Of a stretch of 9,387 bases of DNA, positions 1 through 5,288 are shown one piece after another. A program made the translations under genes and the position numbers. The notes beneath the pieces are model-generated. The model worked only from the letters and a program-made list of their open reading frames with translations, did not search any database and was not told the DNA's origin. How positions within the stretch are numbered: position 1 is the stretch's first letter; each line of letters starts with the position of its first letter. Origin of the DNA: Gammaproteobacteria bacterium (GTDB taxonomy: Bacteria > Pseudomonadota > Gammaproteobacteria > Steroidobacterales > GCA-2729495); NCBI GenBank assembly GCA_030429685.1, contig JAUIEY010000065.1, positions 1 to 9,387 of the forward strand. The letters run 5' to 3'.

Positions 1-1
1 C

Positions 2-1132
2 AATGTGCTGGCGGTGGCCGCGGTGGGCGAAGACAGTGACGCCACCGGCGTGGACGGTGACGAAACCAATAATGATGCGCCGGAGTCCGGCGCGGCATAT
101 GTCTTTGCGCGCACTGATCTGGGCGGCGGCGACTTCGAGTGGAACCAGGTGGCCTATATCAAGGCATCCAACACCGAAGGCGATCCGGATCCCGATGACA
201 CGGTGCTCGGCGGCGACGGTTTTGCCACCCGGGTGATGCTGTCGGCGGACGGTACCGTGCTGGCCGCAACGGCACCGCGCGAGGACAGCAATGCCATGGG
301 CATAGACGGCGATGGCGCTGATAACAGCGCCGAGGATTCCGGCGCGGTCTACGTATTCCGTGATGTGGGCGGTACCTGGATGCAGGAGGCATACATCAAG
401 CCGTCCAACACCGATGCGGACGACAGCTTCGGCACCGACCTGGCAATAAACTCGGCCGGTGACCGGCTGGCTGTCAGCGCGCCCTATGAAGATTCGGCGG
501 CGACCGGCATAGATGGCGACGGCTTTAACAACGGCGCCGAACTGAGCGGCGCAGTCTATGTGTTCGATTACGGCGGCTCGGCGTGGGCCCAGCAGAGTTA
601 CATCAAGGCCGCCATGGCCGATGCCGGCGATGAATTCGGTTTCTCGGTCGATCTGAACGCCGCCGGCGATGTGCTGGCTGTCGGGGCCATCAAGGAAGAC
701 GGCGCTGAACGCGGTGTCGACGCCAACCAGGCGGACAACAGTTCGGTCAATACCGGTGCCGTGTACCTGTTTACCGACGTGGCGGCCACCTGGTCGCAGA
801 CTGCATTCTTCCGGGCGTCCAACGCTGATCCGGTGGACCAGTTCGGTTTCAATGTCACGCTTAACAGCACCGGCGATCTGCTGCTGGGCACGTCGGTCTG
901 GGAAGGCGGCCGCGCGCAGGGCATCAACGGCAGCGAAGTGCTCGACAACTATGTCGGTGCCGGCGCGGGATACCTGTTCCGGAATGGCATGCTGGGCTGG
1001 GAGCAGCAGGCCTACATCAAATCCACGGTTAACGCTCCCAACATCAATTTCGGTCTGGACTCGGCGATGGCGCTGGACGGCGCCCGGCTGACAATTTCTG
1101 ACCTCAGCAACTCTACCGTCTATACTTTCTGA
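2..1132 (+). CDS. FG-GAP / beta-propeller repeat protein, 3' part (5' end outside window)
   Basis: This is the C-terminal part of a probably exported repeat protein. The frame is open from the first bases (the codon at 2-4 reads Asn and continues the repeat consensus), so the GTG at 5 is not a true start. Counting that GTG as residue 1, repeat units begin near residues 2, 86, 155, 224 and 293, a period of exactly 69 after a longer first unit. Each unit has a strand like LAVGA, an EDS-x-A-x-GIDGD acidic loop, a SGAVYVF strand, an aromatic W-x-Q-x-AYIK segment and an SNxDxxDxFG segment. These are the hallmarks of FG-GAP (integrin-alpha-type) propeller blades with Asp-rich loops that often bind calcium. 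The protein ends with a short closing strand (STVYTF), typical of a propeller finishing its last blade. Signal peptide and length cannot be seen. The next gene starts 2 bases after the stop, which suggests co-transcription. Ligand and role are unknown; adhesion or surface display is only a family-level guess. Confidence 0.85.
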   Translation, partial: NVLAVAAVGEDSDATGVDGDETNNDAPESGAAYVFARTDLGGGDFEWNQVAYIKASNTEGDPDPDDTVLGGDGFATRVMLSADGTVLAATAPREDSNAMGIDGDGADNSAEDSGAVYVFRDVGGTWMQEAYIKPSNTDADDSFGTDLAINSAGDRLAVSAPYEDSAATGIDGDGFNNGAELSGAVYVFDYGGSAWAQQSYIKAAMADAGDEFGFSVDLNAAGDVLAVGAIKEDGAERGVDANQADNSSVNTGAVYLFTDVAATWSQTAFFRASNADPVDQFGFNVTLNSTGDLLLGTSVWEGGRAQGINGSEVLDNYVGAGAGYLFRNGMLGWEQQAYIKSTVNAPNINFGLDSAMALDGARLTISDLSNSTVYTF

Positions 1133-1134
1133 GC

Positions 1135-1821
1135 ATGGATCAGGATCAACGGCTGGAAACCATTGTCGAACGCCTGCGTGGCGTTGAGGCACTCGAGGAA
1201 ATCCCCATTCCGCAGGAACTCGCGGAGCCGCGGTCGTTCCTCAAGGTGCTGCGTGCCAATCACTACAACTGGTCATCGCAGCGGTTCCGCAAGATTTTCG
1301 GCATGCGCTTTCGCGTCAAGGTGCCGCGCATTGAGCAGCTCAATTCAATTTTTTATCCGCGCGACAATTACGATGTGCCGGTGTTCATCTTTTTCTGCAT
1401 GCTGACCAAGCGCAAGGTAATTGCGCATCTCAATGTGTGCTGTCCGTTTGACGATGCCGACTACCGTGCCCGCTGGGTTGACCCGCTGGTGCAGATCCTT
1501 GACCGCTATGAACCTTTCACAAGCAACGATCGTTATCCGGAGTGGATGAAAAAATACCGCAACGACAGCACCATTTACGGCCTGTTCCCGCGCGACCGCC
1601 TCGATGACATCAGTGATTGCTGCTTCGAGTACCTTGACTATTACCTGTCGCAGGTGGCGGTGGCCGAACCGGTGACGGACCCCGCGCGCCGGGAGGCTGT
1701 CAGCCGGTTCCTCGACCAGTGGGTAGACGATATCCGCACCCAGGACAAGGCGCAGGGCATGATCGCGAAAATGATCGGCGCCGACACCGCACGGCGGATT
1801 TTCTACGAAGTGACTACCTGA
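1135..1821 (+). CDS. Divergent ferredoxin-dependent bilin reductase (HY2/PcyA family)
   Basis: This 228-residue protein has the length and motif order of ferredoxin-dependent bilin reductases, which reduce biliverdin-type tetrapyrroles with electrons from ferredoxin and need no bound metal or flavin. Compared by eye with my memory of Synechocystis PcyA, two blocks align. Residues 51-90 (RFRK, then QLNSIFYP, then YDVPVF) match the PcyA region QFRK...LHCVMFP...YGLPLF. Residues 173-226 (AEP, then TQDKAQ...IG...ARRIFYEV) match the PcyA C-terminal AEP...KNDK...FG...AERY...LFDV. PcyA His88 corresponds to Asn70 here; Asn at this site is usual in several other family members. PcyA Asp220 corresponds to Asp204 and is kept, but the central Asp105 corresponds to Phe87. 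Substrate or even catalysis may therefore differ. The start 2 bases after the upstream stop has no clear Shine-Dalgarno, so translation is probably coupled. No heme oxygenase, ferredoxin or phytochrome gene lies in the window. The family call is fairly firm; the reaction is unknown. Confidence 0.72.
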   Translation: MDQDQRLETIVERLRGVEALEEIPIPQELAEPRSFLKVLRANHYNWSSQRFRKIFGMRFRVKVPRIEQLNSIFYPRDNYDVPVFIFFCMLTKRKVIAHLNVCCPFDDADYRARWVDPLVQILDRYEPFTSNDRYPEWMKKYRNDSTIYGLFPRDRLDDISDCCFEYLDYYLSQVAVAEPVTDPARREAVSRFLDQWVDDIRTQDKAQGMIAKMIGADTARRIFYEVTT

Positions 1822-1824
1822 TTC

Positions 1825-2154
1825 ATGGCTATGGAGCAGGTGGACCGCGACATACTGGACTGGATTGCCTCGGCCACCGGCGATGCCGCGCTGAGCAAGC
1901 AGATACGTGCGGCGGTGGTCCGCAAGCGTGATTACACCCGCACCGGGTTTTTCGTTTACTTCGAGCCCGACGGCTCTGCCGAGCCGGCTGCAGCCAAACC
2001 GGTCTGTCCCATGCTGCAGGCGCCCGGGTTGCCGGACGGCGCCGGCTGCGATTTGTTTTTGCGCGACGGGCGGCTGCACTACCTGGAAGTTTATGCCCGC
2101 GGCGGTTTTTTGCCCGAACCGCTGGATGATTATCGTTTAGTTGACATATGTTAG
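1825..2154 (+). CDS. Small conserved hypothetical protein, 109 residues
   Basis: I cannot name this protein with confidence. It starts 3 bases after the bilin-reductase stop and probably shares its transcript. Visible features are an N-terminal helix (DRDILDWIASATG), a basic segment (IRAAVVRKRDYTR) leading into a strand GFFVYFEPDG, a Pro/Ala-rich stretch, and a C-terminal block LPDGAGCDLFLRDGRLHYLE ending in an acidic, Pro-containing tail. The pattern GFF..FE...LP.GAG..LF..DG.L..LE resembles small stand-alone alpha/beta proteins of unknown function that I recall from many proteobacteria and actinobacteria. There is no signal peptide, membrane segment or obvious catalytic motif. A second ATG at 1831 would remove only two residues, and neither start has a clear Shine-Dalgarno. 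A functional link to the bilin-reductase-like gene is inferred only from spacing. Confidence 0.7.
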   Translation: MAMEQVDRDILDWIASATGDAALSKQIRAAVVRKRDYTRTGFFVYFEPDGSAEPAAAKPVCPMLQAPGLPDGAGCDLFLRDGRLHYLEVYARGGFLPEPLDDYRLVDIC

Positions 2155-2212
2155 ACGGAAACGCAGCATTCGCGGCGGTTACAGGGGACGGAATAGCGAC
2201 GGACGTCACAGT

Positions 2213-2227
2213 AGCTTTAACAAAGCT
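2213..2227. repeat. Short perfect inverted repeat in the gap upstream of the carbamoyltransferase gene
   Basis: The six-base arms AGCTTT and AAAGCT are exact complements separated by AAC. The dyad lies in the 132-base gap between the 109-residue ORF and the carbamoyltransferase, about 60 bases upstream of the GTG start. No T-run follows, so it is not a canonical intrinsic terminator. It could be an operator half-site pair. A dyad this short can also arise by chance. I see no convincing sigma70 promoter in the gap, although a GATAAG box at 2245-2250 is a weak -10 candidate. Confidence 0.3.
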
Positions 2228-2286
2228 TCCGTACACTTGCGGCTGATAAGAATACGTCACACCCCCAACACGAAGAACAAGAAGCA

Positions 2287-4134
2287 GTGAGTCACTCTTA
2301 TATACTTGGAATTTCCGCCTACTATCATGATTCGGCCGCAGCGCTGCTGAAGGATGGTGAGGTTATTGCAGCCGCTCAGCAGGAGCGCTTTACTCGTAAG
2401 AAACACGATGAGCGTTTTCCGGCCGAGGCAATCAGCTATTGTCTGGAAGAAGCAGGCATCAAACTGACCGACGTGGATCAGGTGGTTTTTTACGACAAGC
2501 CGCTGGTCAAGTTTGAGCGGCTGCTCGAAACCTATCTGAGCTACGCACCGCAGGGCTTTCGTTCCTTTGTGCGGGCAATGCCGATCTGGCTCAAGGAAAA
2601 GCTGTACCTGAAGACTACGCTGAAGCGCGAGCTGTCGGCGCTGGGCGGCATCAAGCAGAAACAACTGCCGCCGCTGATGTTCGCCGGCCACCATCAGTCG
2701 CATGCAGCATCGGCGTTTTATTTCAGCCCCTATGAAGAAGCGGTGGTGCTGTGTCTGGACGGCGTGGGCGAGTGGGCTACCACGTCAGCCTGGCATGGCA
2801 AAGGCAAGGAACTCCGGCCGCTGTGGGAAATCGACTTTCCGCATTCGCTGGGCCTGCTGTACTCCGCTTTCACATACTTTACCGGCTTCAAGGTCAACTC
2901 CGGCGAATACAAGCTGATGGGTCTGGCGCCCTACGGTGAGCCCAAGTATGTCGATGTGATCATGGACAATCTCATCGACCTCAAAGAAGACGGTACCTTC
3001 AAGCTGGATATGCAGTACTTCAATTACTGCACCGGCCTGACCATGACCAATGACAAGTTCGCCGCTTTATTCGGCGGGCCGGCCCGCGCCGCCGAGTCGC
3101 AGATCACGCAGCGCGAAATGGACCTGGCCGCTTCAATTCAGAAAGTGACCGAAGAAGTGGTGATGCGTCTGGCCAGAACCCTGCATCGCGAGACCGGTGT
3201 CAAGCATCTGTGTCTGGCGGGCGGCGTGGCCCTGAACTGTGTGTCCAACGGCATCATTGAGCGTGACGGACCATTCGACAGCATCTGGATTCAGCCCGCG
3301 GCCGGTGACGCCGGTGGCGCACTGGGCGCCGCTGCCGTGATCTGGCATGAATACCTGGGCAACGAACGCAGCTCGGATGGCAAGGACAAGATGCGTGGCT
3401 CATATCTGGGCCCGCGGTATGCAGCGGATGAAGTTCGCAGCCAGCTTGAAGCCGCCGGTGCGGTTTTTGAAGAGTTGCCCGACGAGCAGATGATGCCGCG
3501 GCTGGCGGAAATTCTCGACACCGAAAACGTGGTCGGCTGGATGCGCGGGCGCATGGAATTCGGTCCGCGTGCCCTGGGCGGCCGCTCGATTATCGGCGAT
3601 CCGCGCAGTGCCAAAATGCAGTCGGTGATGAACCTCAAGATCAAATATCGCGAGTCTTTCCGGCCGTTTGCACCATCCGTGCTGGACTATCGTGTTGGTG
3701 ATTTCTTCGAGCAGAAAACTCCCAGCCCGTACATGCTGATTGTGGCACCGGTTAAGGAAGAGCTGCGTATACCGCTGACGGATGAACAGCAGAAGCTGTT
3801 CGGTATCGAAAAACTGAACCTGAAGCGTTCCGAACTGCCCGCTATCACGCACGTGGATTATTCGGCGCGCATCCAGACGGTGCACAAGGACACCAACCCG
3901 GGCTATTACGCGGTGCTGGAAGCCTTCAACGAGCGCACCAACTGCGGTGTGCTGGTGAACACCTCATTTAATGTGCGCGGTGAGCCCATCGTGTGCACCC
4001 CGGAGGATGCCTATCGCTGCTTCATGCGCACCGAAATGGACTATCTCGTGGTGGAAAACTTCCTGCTCGACAAACGGCAGCAGCCCCAGTGGGACGAGAA
4101 GGAAAACTGGCAGGAAGAGTTCGAGCTGGACTGA
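2287..4134 (+). CDS. O-carbamoyltransferase, NodU/CmcH (SxtI/TobZ-like) family
   Basis: This full-length 615-residue protein belongs to the family that moves a carbamoyl group from carbamoyl phosphate, through a carbamoyl-adenylate made with ATP, onto a hydroxyl of a sugar, antibiotic or toxin. The N-terminal Kae1/HSP70-like domain shows ILGISAYYHDSAAAL (residues 6-20), QQERFTRKKHDERFP (31-45), the metal-binding histidines of GHHQSHAASAF (134-144), LCLDGVGEW (155-163), SGEYKLMGLAPYG (205-217) and LAGGVALNCVSNG (310-322). The C-terminal YrdC-like domain, which makes the carbamoyl-adenylate, shows GRMEFGPRALGGRSIIGDPR (421-440), YRESFRPFAPSVL (454-466) and NTSFNVRGEPIV (558-569). No motif appears to be missing. 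The GTG start is the only plausible one, because the frame closes upstream at 2218 with no other start codon between; an AG-rich stretch just before it may serve as a ribosome site. The SxtJ and DUF5989 genes follow. The acceptor is unknown: no glycosyltransferase or natural-product synthase is in view. Confidence 0.93.
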   Translation: MSHSYILGISAYYHDSAAALLKDGEVIAAAQQERFTRKKHDERFPAEAISYCLEEAGIKLTDVDQVVFYDKPLVKFERLLETYLSYAPQGFRSFVRAMPIWLKEKLYLKTTLKRELSALGGIKQKQLPPLMFAGHHQSHAASAFYFSPYEEAVVLCLDGVGEWATTSAWHGKGKELRPLWEIDFPHSLGLLYSAFTYFTGFKVNSGEYKLMGLAPYGEPKYVDVIMDNLIDLKEDGTFKLDMQYFNYCTGLTMTNDKFAALFGGPARAAESQITQREMDLAASIQKVTEEVVMRLARTLHRETGVKHLCLAGGVALNCVSNGIIERDGPFDSIWIQPAAGDAGGALGAAAVIWHEYLGNERSSDGKDKMRGSYLGPRYAADEVRSQLEAAGAVFEELPDEQMMPRLAEILDTENVVGWMRGRMEFGPRALGGRSIIGDPRSAKMQSVMNLKIKYRESFRPFAPSVLDYRVGDFFEQKTPSPYMLIVAPVKEELRIPLTDEQQKLFGIEKLNLKRSELPAITHVDYSARIQTVHKDTNPGYYAVLEAFNERTNCGVLVNTSFNVRGEPIVCTPEDAYRCFMRTEMDYLVVENFLLDKRQQPQWDEKENWQEEFELD

Positions 4135-4172
4135 CACAGTTCAATCTATAACAAGAATAACGACAGAGATAC

Positions 4173-4616
4173 ATGATGGCAGGAAACGATCACATGCAGC
4201 CGCTGGACAAAAAAGGTTACCGGGAGTTCGGTCTGACCACGGGTGCCATTGTTGTGGCGCTGTTCGGTCTGGCGATTCCGTTTCTGTTTGGTCTGCGGTA
4301 CCCGTCGTGGCCGGCAGCTTTTCCGCTGAGCTGGCCGTGGCTGATACTGTGGGTGCTCGGCGGCATGGCATTGCTGGCGCCGATGTCACTGGCGCCGGTC
4401 TACAAGTACTGGATGAAGTTCGGCCATTTCATGGGCACGTACATCATGACGCCGCTGATCATGTTTCTCGTATTCTTCGGTATGTTTATGCCGATCGGCC
4501 TGGTGATGCGGCTGTTTGGCAAGGACGGAATGGCGCGTAAAATAGACCGCAATGCGGATACCTATCGCGTGGAGAGCGACCAGCCTCCGGCGAAAAATCT
4601 GGAGAAACCTTTCTGA
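4173..4616 (+). CDS. SxtJ-like membrane protein
   Basis: This protein of about 147 residues has a basic cytoplasmic N-terminus (LDKKGYREFGLTTG), hydrophobic segments at about residues 22-41, 54-72 and 88-113, and a polar tail rich in Arg, Asp and Pro with the motif GKDGMARKIDRNADTYRV. The layout matches the SxtJ family, named from the saxitoxin cluster. That family often sits directly after an SxtI/NodU-type carbamoyltransferase and before a tiny DUF5989 protein, the same arrangement as here. Its biochemical role is not established; a membrane partner for the carbamoyltransferase is the natural inference. Three in-frame ATGs are possible: 4173, 4176 and 4194. The last has an AGGA element (4181-4184) at good spacing, so the true protein may be seven residues shorter. 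Its stop overlaps the next gene's start (TGATG), which suggests translational coupling. Confidence 0.82.
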   Translation: MMAGNDHMQPLDKKGYREFGLTTGAIVVALFGLAIPFLFGLRYPSWPAAFPLSWPWLILWVLGGMALLAPMSLAPVYKYWMKFGHFMGTYIMTPLIMFLVFFGMFMPIGLVMRLFGKDGMARKIDRNADTYRVESDQPPAKNLEKPF

Positions 4617-4768
4617 TGTTGGATCTTCTGAGTGATTTGTGGGGTTTTATGCGCGAGCGCAAGAAGTTCTGGCTTGCGCCCATCATTCTGGTAATGCTGC
4701 TGCTGGGCGTGTTGATCGTCGTGGCACAGGGTTCCGCCGTAGCCCCCTTCATCTATACCTTGTTCTAG
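4616..4768 (+). CDS. DUF5989 / SxtK-like single-pass membrane peptide, 50 residues
   Basis: A short gene encodes 50 residues. Its parts are an amphipathic start (MLDLLSDLWGFMRERKKFWL), one hydrophobic helix at about residues 21-37, and a short tail ending in SAVAPFIYTLF. The pattern of LWxFxxxRKKFWLxP, a transmembrane helix, then QGSAxAPFIYTLF is the signature I associate with DUF5989/SxtK-like proteins, which accompany SxtJ and carbamoyltransferase genes. The ATG lies within the stop region of the SxtJ gene (TGATG), so the two are almost certainly translated as a coupled pair. Its small size makes it easy for gene finders to miss. Function is unknown; a small subunit that anchors or regulates the carbamoyltransferase/SxtJ complex is a guess from context. 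Confidence 0.85.
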   Translation: MLDLLSDLWGFMRERKKFWLAPIILVMLLLGVLIVVAQGSAVAPFIYTLF

Positions 4769-4783
4769 ACCGGGTTCCGGAAA

Positions 4784-4792
4784 TGGTATTAT
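4784..4792 (+). promoter_or_regulatory. Candidate extended -10 promoter element
   Basis: TGGTATTAT has a TGn extension followed by a hexamer with five of six matches to TATAAT. It sits between the DUF5989 stop and the ATG at 4824 and would place a transcription start near 4799, leaving a leader of about 25 bases. The upstream -35 is poor (TTCTAG at 18-base spacing), which is tolerated at extended -10 promoters. The perfect palindrome TTCCGGAA at 4775-4782 lies just upstream and could be a protein-binding site or chance. It suggests that the downstream membrane protein is transcribed separately from the carbamoyltransferase block. Confidence 0.4.
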
Positions 4793-4823
4793 CGGAGCAC
4801 TGCTAACACCGGTGCCTCCGCTA

Positions 4824-5231
4824 ATGACCAAACAAGGCAAATACAATCTTTTCGGCATCATCGCGCTGCCGCTGGCAGCCGTGCTGGCCGCGGCCATTGC
4901 CACCATGAATGGCGTCTGGGAAGCCTACGGCAAAACTTATGCCTTTCTGTTCGGCCTCAACTTTGCATTCATGCTGCTGGTCGGGCTGTTGAGCGGCCTG
5001 CTGTTGCTGTGGGCCGGCGGCGACCGTTCGCGCTGGCTGGCGATTGCGCCCACGGCACTCACTGCCGGTATTGGCGGAGTCTGGTATATCTGGAGTGCAT
5101 TGTTTCCCGCCGAGGTTGCGCCCGGCTGGGAGTTCATCGGTGTGCCACAGTACCTGCTGATGCTTGCCGGTGCGACCTTCGCGCTGGCCTTTTTGTTGCG
5201 CCTCACCGGCATCGTCAAGAAGTCCGCCTGA
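4824..5231 (+). CDS. Hypothetical four-helix inner-membrane protein
   Basis: I do not recognise this 135-residue protein. It has four predicted membrane segments at about residues 8-27, 40-64, 71-94 and 108-131, separated by short loops. One loop has an RSRW sequence (GGDRSRW, residues 65-71). The others carry MNGVWEAYGKTY between helices 1 and 2 and FPAEVAPGWEFIGVPQY between helices 3 and 4. The tail KKSA is basic, consistent with a cytoplasmic end. There are no conserved charged residues inside the helices that would indicate a transporter and no enzyme motif. The ATG at 4824 is preferred over the in-frame GTG at 4812 because MTKQGKYN is a typical short cytoplasmic start. It follows the carbamoyltransferase trio after a 55-base gap containing a possible promoter, so membership of that group is uncertain. 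Confidence 0.75.
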   Translation: MTKQGKYNLFGIIALPLAAVLAAAIATMNGVWEAYGKTYAFLFGLNFAFMLLVGLLSGLLLLWAGGDRSRWLAIAPTALTAGIGGVWYIWSALFPAEVAPGWEFIGVPQYLLMLAGATFALAFLLRLTGIVKKSA

Positions 5232-5251
5232 CATCAATAACAGTATGACGC

Positions 5252-5271
5252 GCTGCTCGTTGTCGAGCAGC
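5252..5271. repeat. Perfect 8-bp inverted repeat (stem-loop) between genes
   Basis: The arms GCTGCTCG and CGAGCAGC are exact complements around the 4-base loop TTGT. The repeat lies 20 bases after the stop of the four-helix membrane protein and 17 bases before the ATG of the next gene. The RNA hairpin would be stable, but what follows (CCGGTTGTG) is not a T-run, so it is not a standard intrinsic terminator. It might block exonucleases, cause partial termination, or lower translation of the downstream gene, which has no visible Shine-Dalgarno. Confidence 0.55.
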
Positions 5272-5288
5272 CCGGTTGTGCCCCGATC

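Noticed and set aside
1345..2079. Long open frame on the minus strand (244 codons) across the bilin-reductase and 109-residue genes
   Set aside because: It lies antisense to two better supported genes, has low-complexity composition rich in Arg, His and Val, and shows no family motif; GC-rich DNA produces such frames.
2245..2250. GATAAG as the -10 box of a carbamoyltransferase promoter
   Set aside because: No acceptable -35 lies 16-18 bases upstream, so I mention it only as a weak candidate.
4812..4823. GTG start for the four-helix membrane protein
   Set aside because: It adds only four residues (Pro-rich) ahead of a natural Met-Thr-Lys start and has no better ribosome site.
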